Below are positions 43,296-53,090 of a DNA stretch of 64,000 nucleotides, piece by piece. The stretch lies in the NCBI GenBank assembly GCA_965227215.1, contig OZ245729.1:2790001-2854000 (forward strand), read 5' to 3'. Each line of letters starts with the position of its first letter. Within the stretch, counting starts at the first letter, position 1. Source of the DNA: Gracilimonas sp965227215. Lineage in GTDB: Bacteria; Bacteroidota; Rhodothermia; Balneolales; Balneolaceae. The notes beneath the pieces are model-generated. The model saw nothing but the letters and a program-made list of their open reading frames with translations, made no database searches and was not told the origin of the DNA. The translations under genes and the position numbers were made by a program.

Positions 43296-46019
43296 CTATA
43301 AGCCCTGTATTGTCTTGAGGTTTTCCTGAATAATAGCCGTGAGCTTGTCATCATTAAAATCTACAGAATCAATTCTTGATTGAGCCTCCAGAAAGTAACG
43401 TTCGGCCGTTGAAAAATCTTTGTCTTTCATAGTTGAAAGTGCCAGATAAGTGTAGGCTTGAATGTACTCGCTGTGACGGGTATTGTCCGAACCGTCCAGT
43501 CTTTTTAAACATTCTTTGAGTAATTGCGAGGCTTTTTGGGAATCCTCCAGATCAAGCGCCAGTTTTCCATGATCGATCATGGTCTTAATTAAGTCGGGGT
43601 GGGAAGGGGGTAAGGTGGCTTTTAGTATTAAGGCGGATTCATTGAATAGGCTGTCGGCAGTATGGAGGTTTCCGGTAAGGTGTTTGATATTCGCAATGTT
43701 GTATAAGTCGGTTCCAACGTACCGGTGTTGTTCACCAAAAATTTGCTGATCTAATTTCAGTACTTCCGTGTAAAGCGATTCTGACCGGGCAAAGTTGCCT
43801 CTTCTGCGTTCCAGGCTTCCCATGTTGCTTAATGTGGCAACCGTTGCAGGATGTCGCTGACCAAATGCCACTTTTACCAAACTCAGCGTTTGGTTATAAA
43901 GAGACTCAGCCGCAACAAAATTCCCCATCCGTTCCTGCAAAACAGCCATATTATTGTAGGTGCTGGCAAAACTGGGGTGATTTTCTTCCAGGAATTTTTT
44001 CTTAATACGGATGCTTTCCTCAAAAAGAGAGTAGGCTTCTTCATACTTGTTTATGTTCACATAAAAAGTGCCAAGGTCGTTGGCAGAATAGGCCACTTTA
44101 AGGTTGGTGTTTCCATAAAATTCCTTATTAATTTGATAGGTGTTTTGAAGAAGCTCCTCTGCTTTTTGGTAGTCTCCCTGTTTTGCAAGCAGACGTCCCA
44201 GGCTTCTGCTGGTGGAGGCAACATTTTGGCTGTCTAACCGGCTGATCGTTTTATTGTTGTAATAAGAAAGTGATTGATTGAAAAGAGCAAGTGCTTTATC
44301 TGCATTTCCTTTCTGTTCGTAGTTGTTTGCCAGCTCCGCGGTTACATCAGCAAGAAGGGTATAATCGGTGTCCGGCGCTTTGGTAAAAAAGTCCAGAGCA
44401 ATCTCGCCGTGTTCAATAGCTTCATCAAGTTGTCCCTGTTTTCTCTTAACGATACCCAAATTGTGATACGTTCTGGCTGTTTCAGGAGACGATTCCCCAT
44501 AAAGTTGTTTTTGAATAGACAATGAAGCCTGAAGAAGGGAATCTGCAGTTTGGTATTCACCAATTCCATAGAATACATCCGAAATCACAATCATTAATTC
44601 AGATTGAATGGCGGGTTGGCTTTCCAGGTTGTTGACCCTTTCTAATCCATTGTTTAGCAGCTGTATGGCATTAAGATCCCGCGCTTCGATTTGAGCTTCG
44701 GTGGGGTCGTTTACCCGGAAGATTTCCTTTATATACTCTGTAATTTGTCGGGACTTCTCAGCTTCCAGTTGCGCCTGATTTCGTTCCTGCGTAATTCTCC
44801 AGGTATAGAACCCAACCAGGGCAGAAATGAGCAGCACGATGGCCGAGAAAACAGCCACGCCTTGCTTATGCCTTCGCATAAATTTATTTGCCCTGTATCT
44901 GAATGAATCTTCTCTTGCCGTAACCGGAAGACCTTCAAAGTAACGGTTAAGGTCATTGATAAAATCATTAGCTGTTCTATATCTGGATTCGGGCTCCTTT
45001 CGGATGGCCTTCATCAGGATGGCATCAATGTCGCCCTTTAGTTTGGCTTTGAGGCTGCCTTCGACTATTGAGCTGGGTGTTGATGGTTCATTTTCGACGA
45101 TGACCTTTTCTACCTGGTACCGTGTAAGATCATCCAGATCAAAAGGCTCTTTCCCGGTAAGTAGTTTGTACAGGATAATCCCAAGCGAGTAAATATCGGA
45201 GGCAGTAGTGATAACACCGTTTTTAATTTGTTCGGGAGAGGCGTATCGCAGAGTAAGTACCTGAGCGTTTGTACGCGTCAGGTCAATGTCGTCATCTTCA
45301 AGTAGTTTGGAGATTCCAAAATCCAGAATCTTTACATTTCCTTGCCGGTCAACAAGAATGTTATCCGGCTTTAGGTCGCGGTGAATAGTAAGGTTTTCAT
45401 GTGCATATTGTACGGCTGAAAGCACCTTTTTAAACAGCTCAATTCTTTCTGCTACCGAACAGTTTTGTTCGCTGCAGTAGGTGGTAATGGGACTTCCGTC
45501 AACGTATTCCATGATAATAAACGGGAAGCCTTCTTCGGTTACCCCACCATCGTACAGGCGTGCGATACCCGGATGTTTCAGGTTAGCAAGAATTTGTTGT
45601 TCTTTCCGGAACCGCTGAATATTCTCTTTAGTTGCCCGGTGTTTTTGGATAATCTTGACGGCAACTTCGTGCGTAAAATCTTTACCGGCTCTTTCTGCAC
45701 GAAATACCGAGCCCATGCCGCCCTCACCTATTTTTTCTTTGATGATATACGAACCGATTGTACTGCCGGTGGTAATATGATCGGTTGGGAGGGAAGCCAA
45801 ATCGTCCGACGCTTCCTCAAATAAACCCGCTTTATATTCTTCGGGATTCTCCAGCCAGCCTTCCGATTCGGTAATAGAGGCAAGCAAAAGGTTTACCTCA
45901 TTCTTCAGTTCATCATTACCCTTACAACGCTCCCGGATATAATTTTCTCTCTTTTCGACAGGTAGTGCTAATACTTCATCGATGATGGTTTCGACGGTTT
46001 GCCAGTTATAGTCGCTCAT
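43296..46019 (-). CDS. Transmembrane Ser/Thr protein kinase with C-terminal TPR repeats
   Basis: A 907-residue protein. Residues 1-75 are the conserved N-terminal segment found in ECF-linked kinases (LALPVEKRENYIRERCKG). The kinase domain spans about 88-365: GEGGMGSVF glycine loop, Lys122, HRDLKPDN with Asp215, DFG 233-235, and APE replaced by SPE at 261-263. One membrane helix lies at 386-407, then about 500 residues of tetratricopeptide repeats with NNLG/YNNMAVL-type patterns that would face the periplasm. It follows the ECF sigma gene by 81 bases and probably controls it by phosphorylation, as shown or proposed for ECF/kinase pairs (inference here). All catalytic residues are intact. Confidence 0.93.
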   Translation of the reverse strand: MSDYNWQTVETIIDEVLALPVEKRENYIRERCKGNDELKNEVNLLLASITESEGWLENPEEYKAGLFEEASDDLASLPTDHITTGSTIGSYIIKEKIGEGGMGSVFRAERAGKDFTHEVAVKIIQKHRATKENIQRFRKEQQILANLKHPGIARLYDGGVTEEGFPFIIMEYVDGSPITTYCSEQNCSVAERIELFKKVLSAVQYAHENLTIHRDLKPDNILVDRQGNVKILDFGISKLLEDDDIDLTRTNAQVLTLRYASPEQIKNGVITTASDIYSLGIILYKLLTGKEPFDLDDLTRYQVEKVIVENEPSTPSSIVEGSLKAKLKGDIDAILMKAIRKEPESRYRTANDFINDLNRYFEGLPVTAREDSFRYRANKFMRRHKQGVAVFSAIVLLISALVGFYTWRITQERNQAQLEAEKSRQITEYIKEIFRVNDPTEAQIEARDLNAIQLLNNGLERVNNLESQPAIQSELMIVISDVFYGIGEYQTADSLLQASLSIQKQLYGESSPETARTYHNLGIVKRKQGQLDEAIEHGEIALDFFTKAPDTDYTLLADVTAELANNYEQKGNADKALALFNQSLSYYNNKTISRLDSQNVASTSRSLGRLLAKQGDYQKAEELLQNTYQINKEFYGNTNLKVAYSANDLGTFYVNINKYEEAYSLFEESIRIKKKFLEENHPSFASTYNNMAVLQERMGNFVAAESLYNQTLSLVKVAFGQRHPATVATLSNMGSLERRRGNFARSESLYTEVLKLDQQIFGEQHRYVGTDLYNIANIKHLTGNLHTADSLFNESALILKATLPPSHPDLIKTMIDHGKLALDLEDSQKASQLLKECLKRLDGSDNTRHSEYIQAYTYLALSTMKDKDFSTAERYFLEAQSRIDSVDFNDDKLTAIIQENLKTIQGL

Positions 46020-46100
46020 ACGGTTTACCGGTAATTTGATGCTTCGATTTAAACGTCCTTCGTTTGCGTATTCTACGTAAAACCATCGCGATAACGCTCA

Positions 46101-46676
46101 TTATTGGACGTCAAACTTCCCCTTTAACTCTTTGTAAAGCCAACCCCTTGCTTTCATCCAGTCTCTTTTTACGGTGCTTTTTGAAATATTAAGAGCCTCG
46201 GCTGTATCCTCAATGGTCATTTCCCCGAAAAATCTCATTTCCACAATTTTAGCCAGCCGCTCATTCAGCTGTTCAAGCTCATTTAGTGCATTATCTATAT
46301 CGATAAGCTCCTTGGCATTCTTTTTTTGCCTGCTGAAGATTTCGTCTATGTACGTCAGGTCCTTGTCTTTTCCACCTCTTTTCTGAGCATGTTTTTTACG
46401 GGCATGATCTATCAATATTTGACGCATGCACCGGGATGAAATAGCTAAGAAATGGCTTTTATCGGAAAAGTTGATCGTAGTTTGGTCTACCATTTTTAAA
46501 TAAACTTCATGAACCAACTCCGTTTTGGACAAGGTATGATCGGCCCTTTGGTGCTTCATATGGCGATGAGCCAACTGCTTCAGTTCGTCATAGATAAGAG
46601 GATAAAGCTTTTCATATACTTCATTTTCACCTGATTTGAGCCGAACTAAAAGCTGCGTTACTTCTTCTTTTTTCAT
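46101..46676 (-). CDS. ECF sigma factor of the kinase-linked family (Sigma70_ECF, TIGR02999-like)
   Basis: A 191-residue ECF sigma factor. SKTELVHEVYLKMVD corresponds to the region 2 signature typical of the Rhodopirellula/Verrucomicrobium-type ECF family. ISSRCMRQILIDHARKKHAQKRGG is the region 2/linker stretch, and ALNISKSTVKRDWMKARGWLYKEL is the region 4 helix-turn-helix. Members of this family usually lack an anti-sigma factor and lie next to Ser/Thr kinases, as here. The first in-frame ATG at 46676 is used. Confidence 0.93.
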   Translation of the reverse strand: MKKEEVTQLLVRLKSGENEVYEKLYPLIYDELKQLAHRHMKHQRADHTLSKTELVHEVYLKMVDQTTINFSDKSHFLAISSRCMRQILIDHARKKHAQKRGGKDKDLTYIDEIFSRQKKNAKELIDIDNALNELEQLNERLAKIVEMRFFGEMTIEDTAEALNISKSTVKRDWMKARGWLYKELKGKFDVQ

Positions 46677-47046
46677 CCGATCTGACTAATGCTGCTAAGT
46701 GAGTACTTATGTTGGAATAAAAGGGTATATAATCAATGTAATGTTTGAATTCAATTTCAGAACAAGCCCATAGTTATATCAAGAAGTCGGTTTAGTGTAA
46801 TCAGTAGGTAAGACTCCGTGTATTTGAGATAAAATTTGATCAAAATGAGCTGATTCTGATCAGAAAATCGAATATGATAATGAAGAGCAAAATGATTGTC
46901 CAATAAAAAGGGTTTCTCGGGGAACAGATGGGAAGGAAGGCATTTGGCCTTCCTTCTTTTTTTATACATTCTAATTGGCCGGTACTTTCCATAATTTATC
47001 TGCTCACCAAAACTTTTCTTTATTAGTGAATGATTCAACCTTTCAG
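46677..47046. other. Intergenic region with an orphan terminator, possible small RNA
   Basis: 370 bases between the divergent sigma-factor and agmatine deiminase genes. It is AT-rich and holds a strong plus-strand terminator at 46932-46963 with no plus-strand gene in front of it. A weak hairpin (CTGAT / ATCAG) lies near 46840-46860. A minus-strand reading frame that covers this stretch and the start of the deiminase gene has no recognisable content. A small RNA ending at the terminator is the simplest explanation, but promoter and 5' end are not visible. Confidence 0.4.
46932..46963 (+). terminator. Strong orphan rho-independent terminator
   Basis: A perfect 10-bp stem GAAGGAAGGC/GCCTTCCTTC (46932-46941 with 46947-46956), a 5-base loop and a T7 tract at 46957-46963, only on the plus strand. 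It sits 84 bases before the deiminase ATG. Confidence 0.9.
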
Positions 47047-48072
47047 ATGCCCGCAGAATGGTTTCGCCATTCAGCAACACAGTTGCATTGGCCTTCAAAT
47101 CGCAATACCTGGCCAGGAGAGCGACTGGAACGTGTGGAAGAAGTATATAGCCGAATCATCGAAGAACTTCATTTTTATGAACCCATCCATTTATTTGTTG
47201 AAAGCCTGAAGGTTCGAAATCGGGTAATGCAAAAACTATCCGGCCGGGCTGTAGATCTCGACCGGATCATTATTCATCAACATAAGATTAACGATGTATG
47301 GGCGCGCGACTGTGGGCCAATTTTTGTACAGGATGAATCCGGTAGCTTCTCGGTCACCGATTGGGATTATAATGTAAGGAGAGAGGAGTATTCGTCCCGA
47401 AAAGATGACAATGCGATTCCGGCTTTCATTGCCCAAAAGTTTGGGGTGAATCGCATGGAACCGGATATGGCTCTTGAAGGGGGATTTATTGATGTTAACG
47501 GCGCTGGAGCTCTGATTTCTACAGAATCTGCTTTACTCACTGGGAATCGGAATCCTGATCTTACCAAAGGAGAAATTGAAGAACGCTTGCGAACATTTCT
47601 TGGCGTTGATCAAATTATTTGGCTGAAAGGGGGATTGGCAGAGGGAGGTAACGGCGGAAGAATTGATAACATCACCCGTTGGCTGAGTGATGATACCGTT
47701 CTTGCCATGGTTTGCGAGAATAAAGAAGATGTGAATTATGACATTCTTCAGGAAAACCTGGAAATTCTCAAACAAGCTAAGTTGAAAAATGGTAAAAGGT
47801 TGAACATAGAAACGCTGCCTCTTCATCAAACTAAAATAAATGACAACACAGGGGATAATTCAAAGTATGCGCCTGCAAGTTATGCCAATTTCTATATAGC
47901 TAATGGAGCAGTATTACTCCCCCTGTTCGGTACAGAAAGAGATGGTCAAGCGATACAACTTTTGCGGAAATACTTCCCCGGGCGTAAAGTAATAGGGATA
48001 GAGTGTGGAGATTTGGTGACAGGTAGAGGATCTATACACAGTATCACACAACAGTGGTACGGAATAAACTAA
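47047..48072 (+). CDS. aguA: Agmatine deiminase family protein
   Basis: A 341-residue peptidyl-arginine-deiminase-fold enzyme. It opens with MPAEWFRHSATQLHWPSN, the standard start of agmatine deiminases, and has WARDCGPIF, ALEGGFIDVNGAG, GGLAEGGNGGRIDN with the catalytic His region, and C-terminal ECGDLVTGRGSIHS. The final Cys of the typical GGGNIHC position appears changed: here the sequence reads GRGSIHSIT. This may affect activity. It would convert agmatine to N-carbamoylputrescine in polyamine synthesis. ATG at 47047 is chosen over the longer frame from 46975 because homologues start with this motif. Confidence 0.82.
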   Translation: MPAEWFRHSATQLHWPSNRNTWPGERLERVEEVYSRIIEELHFYEPIHLFVESLKVRNRVMQKLSGRAVDLDRIIIHQHKINDVWARDCGPIFVQDESGSFSVTDWDYNVRREEYSSRKDDNAIPAFIAQKFGVNRMEPDMALEGGFIDVNGAGALISTESALLTGNRNPDLTKGEIEERLRTFLGVDQIIWLKGGLAEGGNGGRIDNITRWLSDDTVLAMVCENKEDVNYDILQENLEILKQAKLKNGKRLNIETLPLHQTKINDNTGDNSKYAPASYANFYIANGAVLLPLFGTERDGQAIQLLRKYFPGRKVIGIECGDLVTGRGSIHSITQQWYGIN

Positions 48073-49386
48073 TTAGTTACCAGAAGTTGGATTTTCGTCG
48101 CTGTCGGTTATACGAGTTGGAGTTTGCTCACCTGAGATGATCACTCTCGCCGCTTTGGCTATTGCCCGAATGGTGTTGGTGGCATGTGGTATGTCTATGG
48201 TGTTGAACTCATCCGAAACCCTGTGATAATCCTGATCTACATCAATAGGAGTTGTACTGATGGTATGTGCAGGAACACCAAGTTGAGCCAGGGTGGCATT
48301 GTCAGATCGGTAAAACAGGTTTTGATTCGGATAAGGATCGGGGTAGAAAACAAAGTTGGAATCAGAAACGCTGCTTTGCAGAATTTCTCCAAAAGTGGAT
48401 TTTTCGAAACCGGTAATCCAGGCTGAATTTGGCCCTTCAACATCCGGTTTCCCTATCATTTCTATATTAAACATGGCTACAATATCATCGGGATCCATTT
48501 GTTGTGAAAAATACTTGGATCCATATCCCCCAACTTCTTCACCGGTAAAAGCTACGAAATAGAGTGTTCTTTCCGGTTTAGGCATATTCTTGAAATATCG
48601 AGCCAGTTCTACAACCGCTGCCACACCGGAAGCATTGTCATTTGCTCCGTTAGCGATAGAATCCTCATCTACCGGAGAAACTACACCAATGTGATCATAA
48701 TGAGCTGAAAATAGCACAATCTCATTTTCACGCTTTCCGTCAATTTTTCCGATAATATTAGCAAGTTTCTGACTCTTGACGGTATTCTCCAGGGTGATAT
48801 CATAATTGTTGACCCTACCGTCAAACAGCACAAAGATGTCGTTAGGTTTAGATCCAAGCTCAAAGGTTCGGTTCGACCGGTTGAAATAGGTTCGGTATTT
48901 GTGAAATATCTTCTCGTGATCTACATCAACTATAATTACGGAAGATTCATCATCATCAGAATATTTTCTGAACTTATCGCGGTAGTCATCGCTTGAAGAA
49001 ATAGAATAGACAGTTGAGTTATCGGCAGTCCATGTAATCGTTTCTTCATTGGTAAGCCCAAAATAGTACTGATCACTCAGTTTTCGGTTATTTATGGTAA
49101 CCGAAGCCTGTTCAGGTTTCAAAGTATAAATTGAAAGTTCCTGACGGTAATTATCATTCCCGGGAAGGGTAGAGAGGCCAATTTCTTTAAATTCATCAGC
49201 TAAGAAATCGGCGGCTAAATCAATGCCATCCCCAAAAGCATGTCGCCCTTTCATTTGGTCAGAACTTAATGTCTCTAAGATTCGTGAGACGTTATTCTCA
49301 GAAACATTCGGCTGTGGGGTGCACGCAGAAATAAGAAGTCCGAGTGTGATGGAAAAAAGTATGAGTAAAGCTGGAGCTCGATCCAT
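48073..49386 (-). CDS. M28-family metallopeptidase lipoprotein
   Basis: A 437-residue zinc peptidase. The lipobox LLISAC gives acylated Cys22. Metal ligands are in FSAHYDHIG, IANGANDNASGVAAVVELA, TGEEVGGYGSKYF and the later HTISTTPIDVDQDYHRVSDE. It matches the M28 aminopeptidase group (bacterial leucyl aminopeptidase type) and should trim peptides at the cell surface or in the periplasm. The stop is adjacent to the convergent deiminase stop (no gap), so their 3' ends meet. Confidence 0.92.
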   Translation of the reverse strand: MDRAPALLILFSITLGLLISACTPQPNVSENNVSRILETLSSDQMKGRHAFGDGIDLAADFLADEFKEIGLSTLPGNDNYRQELSIYTLKPEQASVTINNRKLSDQYYFGLTNEETITWTADNSTVYSISSSDDYRDKFRKYSDDDESSVIIVDVDHEKIFHKYRTYFNRSNRTFELGSKPNDIFVLFDGRVNNYDITLENTVKSQKLANIIGKIDGKRENEIVLFSAHYDHIGVVSPVDEDSIANGANDNASGVAAVVELARYFKNMPKPERTLYFVAFTGEEVGGYGSKYFSQQMDPDDIVAMFNIEMIGKPDVEGPNSAWITGFEKSTFGEILQSSVSDSNFVFYPDPYPNQNLFYRSDNATLAQLGVPAHTISTTPIDVDQDYHRVSDEFNTIDIPHATNTIRAIAKAARVIISGEQTPTRITDSDENPTSGN

Positions 49387-49486
49387 GCCAATTTTTAAAA
49401 GTTACTATTAATTTACACTCAATTTTAAGCAACCTTTTGTTCCCTATTTGAAAAAAAATGATACATCAGCGTAAAGCTCTGTAAAA

Positions 49487-51865
49487 TTAGGAGAACCATT
49501 TTTTCAGAGTTACTTCTACCATGTCCATTGATATAGGTTTAGATATGAAGTCGTTCATACCGGCTTTGAGGCAGCGCTCCCGGTCTTCAAAGAAAGCATT
49601 TGCTGTCATGGCAATTATAATGGGCTGTTTGTTTTTAGGGAAAAATTCCCTGATATATTGAGTAGCATCAATTCCATCCATAACAGGCATTTCCATATCC
49701 ATAAATATCAGATCAAAAACTTTTGAGCCAAGCAGTTCTATTGCTTCTTGTCCGTTGGGGGCAATTTCGGGAAACAAATTCTTTTTACTTAGAATGCTGG
49801 TGATAACTTTCTGATTCATGAGATTATCTTCAACCACTAATACCCTAAGTTTATTCAGGTCGGCATCAGTGTTGTGCTCATGTGAGCTGAGTATTTCCTT
49901 TTGTTGATCCTCCTGAGGCTTGGTTACATCTGCTTCGATTGTAAAGAAGAATGTTGTTCCCTTCCCGGTTTCGCTTTCAAGCCAAATTTCTCCACCTAAA
50001 GCTTCAACCAATTTTTTACTGATCACCAATCCCAACCCGGTCCCACCATGTTTTCGGGTCCTGCTTGCATCTACTTGTGTGAAGCTTTTGAAAAGCCGGT
50101 TGGCATCTTTGTCAGAAATACCGGTTCCGGTATCGGTTATACTAAATAACAGATTACCCGGCTTATCGAGAGAGATAGCAGGACTTATCAGGATGGAAAT
50201 CTCACCTTCTGAAGTAAATTTAATGGCATTGCCAATCAGGTTTATGAGGATTTGTTTAAGCTGCGTTTTATCAGTTAAAACCCATTTTGGGGTGTCCTGA
50301 GTAATTTCCAGGGAAATGGGAAGGTCTTTGCCATAAGAAAGTGGCAAAAGCATATTCAGTATTTCGTCGGTAATCTTAGGGATATTGACGGGCTGAAAAT
50401 CGGGTTTAATACCGGCTGACTCAAGCTTTGAGTAATCCAGAATATTATTGATGATCTCGAGTAGATTCTCGCCACTTTGTTTTATGTTCTGAGCAAACTC
50501 TTGCTTTTCCTGTTCTGATTTTGATTCAAGGAGTAAGTCAGAGAGGCCAATTACCGCATTCAGCGGGGTTCTGATTTCATGGCTCATAGTAGATAGAAAC
50601 TGACTTTTTGCTTTGGCAGCTTCTTCAGCTTTTATCCGCGCACGGCTAAGGGAATTTGTAAACCGGTAAGAAAGAATAAGAGACTGCAGAAAGAAGAAGG
50701 AGAAAAATCCGATAAAATTCAGAAGAAGGTTTTCTTCCAGAATGGTCAGATATTCCAAAAGGTTGTGCATGAAAACAGTAAACACAATTACAACACTGGC
50801 AAGAGCAAACCAGGCACCCTCTCTTTTATTAAAAGCCGCTTTTATATAAACCCATGTAATATAAGCCAGAGCTACCGGAATAGATGCAAAAAATAAGTTA
50901 AGTAAGGAAGTAAAATAAAATGGAGAGAAGAAAATGGTCACAAAAGAGAAGGCCCCAAAAATTCCTGCAAAAGCATAGATAAGCTTCCTCGAAGATTCCT
51001 GAGGATATAATTTGTATACGAAAATACAGAACAGTGCCGCAGTAAAGTACAAGGAGAAATACTCTGCCTTGATGGTTAGAATCCAGGGGAGGTCTTGGAA
51101 GAGATAGTGCAAGGGATAAAGTCCTGTTCCAAAAATACGATAGCTGAATAGTAAACAGACGAAGGCAAAATATAGCATGGGTACTTCATGTCGGCCAAAT
51201 AAATAGAGTCCCATAAAAAACAGACCGATCATAAAAAGACACCCTGTTAAAAGAAGGGTGTAGCCTATTTCGGTAGTGCGTTCGCGTTCAAGAAACTCTT
51301 CCATTCCCAATTTAATAGGTAAGCGAATGCCTCCTTTACTATGTTGGAAATTTGAGACATGCAGAACCACCTGAAGCGTATCCGAACTGATGTGGTCGAT
51401 AGATACCGTTTTGGGTAACCAAAACGGGGTGTAAGATTCCCGGTTGGTTGCAACCCGACCGTTCCGGGAAATTACCTCGCCATTGATAAATAAGGTGTAG
51501 GCGGTATAAAGGTCGGGTATAGTGATTGCCAGAGGAGGAGGATTCGCAGGTTTAATGATTTGGACAGCGTAAGTGGCATATCCATAGGAGGAAAGCTCAG
51601 GATCCTCATTCCACAAATGAGGGAAATTCACAAAGTTAATAAGGGTATCTGCTTTTATCTGTTCAGGCGGGATGAGCTTGTTCCAGTAAAAACCCCATTC
51701 TCCATTTAATGCAATAGATTTCTGTTTGCCGAAGTCAATGTTTGATAAGTTAATTGTACCTTTATCGGCCAATGGCTGCGCAAATGACAGGGTTCCGCCA
51801 AATAAAACCAGACTCCAAATGCAGAAGTTGCTGTAGAAATTCTTGTGTCTTTTTTGCATTACCAA
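49487..51865 (-). CDS. 7TMR-DISM hybrid histidine kinase / response regulator
   Basis: A 792-residue hybrid kinase. Signal peptide to about residue 30; a jelly-roll extracellular 7TMR-DISM domain (about 40-180, GEWGFYWNKL and TIPDLYTAYTLFING); seven membrane helices (about 195-400); HisKA with FLSTMSHEIRTPLNA and His429; HATPase with NLIGNAIKFTSEGE and DTGTGISDKDANRLF; a C-terminal receiver with VEDNLMNQ and Asp723 in FMDMEMPVMDG. The sensed ligand is unknown, often a carbohydrate for the jelly-roll domain. No separate output regulator is adjacent; a phosphotransfer protein would be needed. Confidence 0.94.
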   Translation of the reverse strand: MVMQKRHKNFYSNFCIWSLVLFGGTLSFAQPLADKGTINLSNIDFGKQKSIALNGEWGFYWNKLIPPEQIKADTLINFVNFPHLWNEDPELSSYGYATYAVQIIKPANPPPLAITIPDLYTAYTLFINGEVISRNGRVATNRESYTPFWLPKTVSIDHISSDTLQVVLHVSNFQHSKGGIRLPIKLGMEEFLERERTTEIGYTLLLTGCLFMIGLFFMGLYLFGRHEVPMLYFAFVCLLFSYRIFGTGLYPLHYLFQDLPWILTIKAEYFSLYFTAALFCIFVYKLYPQESSRKLIYAFAGIFGAFSFVTIFFSPFYFTSLLNLFFASIPVALAYITWVYIKAAFNKREGAWFALASVVIVFTVFMHNLLEYLTILEENLLLNFIGFFSFFFLQSLILSYRFTNSLSRARIKAEEAAKAKSQFLSTMSHEIRTPLNAVIGLSDLLLESKSEQEKQEFAQNIKQSGENLLEIINNILDYSKLESAGIKPDFQPVNIPKITDEILNMLLPLSYGKDLPISLEITQDTPKWVLTDKTQLKQILINLIGNAIKFTSEGEISILISPAISLDKPGNLLFSITDTGTGISDKDANRLFKSFTQVDASRTRKHGGTGLGLVISKKLVEALGGEIWLESETGKGTTFFFTIEADVTKPQEDQQKEILSSHEHNTDADLNKLRVLVVEDNLMNQKVITSILSKKNLFPEIAPNGQEAIELLGSKVFDLIFMDMEMPVMDGIDATQYIREFFPKNKQPIIIAMTANAFFEDRERCLKAGMNDFISKPISMDMVEVTLKKWFS

Positions 51866-51922
51866 CCTGACGTATAATTCAGTCAGAATGTATGCAAATG
51901 AAAGTCTATTTAATATTAGAAC

Positions 51923-53032
51923 TTATACGGCCTTGACAGGTTGCCATTCGAAACCCGGATCTCCAAACTTTTTCAGTGTACGATAATGGGAGGCTACAGC
52001 TCCACGAAATGTGGGATGATGATTGTAGGGTATACCAAACTCATTCGCCGTTTCTTCAACAATGTAGCTAATCTGCGGATAGTGGATGCTACACACCTTT
52101 GGGAAAAGATGGTGTTCAATCTGAAAATTCAATCCACCAATAAACCAAGATAATGGTTTGTTCTCGCGGGCAAAATTATTGGTGGTGATCATTTCATGTA
52201 TAGCCCAGTGATTTTCAATAACATTATCTTCATTGGGCTCGGGGTGCATGGTTTCTTCTACCACGTGCGCAAGTTGAAAAATGATACCCAGTATAAATCC
52301 GGCAGTAAGGTGCAGGCTCATAAATCCGATTAACCAGTGGTACCAGGTAATATCCAAAAGCAGTAAAGGCAAAGCGATGGTATAACCGTAATACACAATT
52401 TTTGTAATTATCAGTGTAACCCATTCGGATATAGGGTGCTGTTTGTTTTCGTAAGGTCCCAGCGGGCTTTTAAAGAAATACCAGTAGTCTTTTACAAAAA
52501 CCCAAAAGAAGGTGGCAAAACTATAGGCGAAAAAAGCCAGAATATGTTGCAGGCGATGTATCGGCTTATGCTCTGAATGTGGGGAGAGCCGAATGAAAGC
52601 TGCTACTTCAAGGTCTTCATCATGCCCGTGAATATTGGTGTAGGTATGGTGAATAATATTGTGAGTAATCTTCCATATGTACCCGTTAGCACCCATGAGA
52701 TCAAAGGTAAGTCCCAAAAGGTAGTTAACGGTTTTGTTGGAAGAGTAGGCTCCGTGGAGGGCGTCATGAGCTACCGAAAATCCAATTCCGGCCATCCCCA
52801 CGCCCATGCATATACACATAACCCACATAAAGCCAAGCGAAAATTGCCCTGACATGAGAAGGGCATATGCTCCAAAATAAAGAGAGAGCAATGCTATGGT
52901 TTTGATTACCATAGATGCATTAGCATGTTGAGATAAGTTGTTCTCCTTAAAGTATTGATTCACCCGTTTCTTTACCGTACGGCTGAATTCTTTATCTATT
53001 TTATTGTTGAACGTAACTTTTTCTACACTCAC
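51923..53032 (-). CDS. Membrane fatty-acid desaturase (front-end/DesA3-like)
   Basis: A 369-residue integral membrane desaturase with the three histidine boxes HDALHG, HNIIHHTYTN and QIEHHLFPKV, the last with Gln in place of the first His as in front-end (acyl-CoA delta-5/6, linoleoyl-CoA) desaturases. Two hydrophobic pairs flank the boxes. It introduces a double bond into acyl chains, probably to adjust membrane fluidity. There is no fused cytochrome b5. It is 58 bases downstream of the saccharopine-dehydrogenase-like gene on the same strand. Confidence 0.94.
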   Translation of the reverse strand: MSVEKVTFNNKIDKEFSRTVKKRVNQYFKENNLSQHANASMVIKTIALLSLYFGAYALLMSGQFSLGFMWVMCICMGVGMAGIGFSVAHDALHGAYSSNKTVNYLLGLTFDLMGANGYIWKITHNIIHHTYTNIHGHDEDLEVAAFIRLSPHSEHKPIHRLQHILAFFAYSFATFFWVFVKDYWYFFKSPLGPYENKQHPISEWVTLIITKIVYYGYTIALPLLLLDITWYHWLIGFMSLHLTAGFILGIIFQLAHVVEETMHPEPNEDNVIENHWAIHEMITTNNFARENKPLSWFIGGLNFQIEHHLFPKVCSIHYPQISYIVEETANEFGIPYNHHPTFRGAVASHYRTLKKFGDPGFEWQPVKAV

Positions 53033-53090
53033 AAAACCATTCGTTAGTTAATCATTGCCATTAATCAAAATACGTATAATTGGATCAAAA

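Noticed and set aside
46975..47046. Longer start for the agmatine deiminase
   Set aside because: The family starts at MPAEW; the extra 24 residues have no match to that pattern and begin beside the orphan terminator.
46757..47098. Minus-strand open frame of 113 codons
   Set aside because: It covers an orphan terminator hairpin and the start of the agmatine deiminase gene, has no recognisable motif and no ribosome-binding site.
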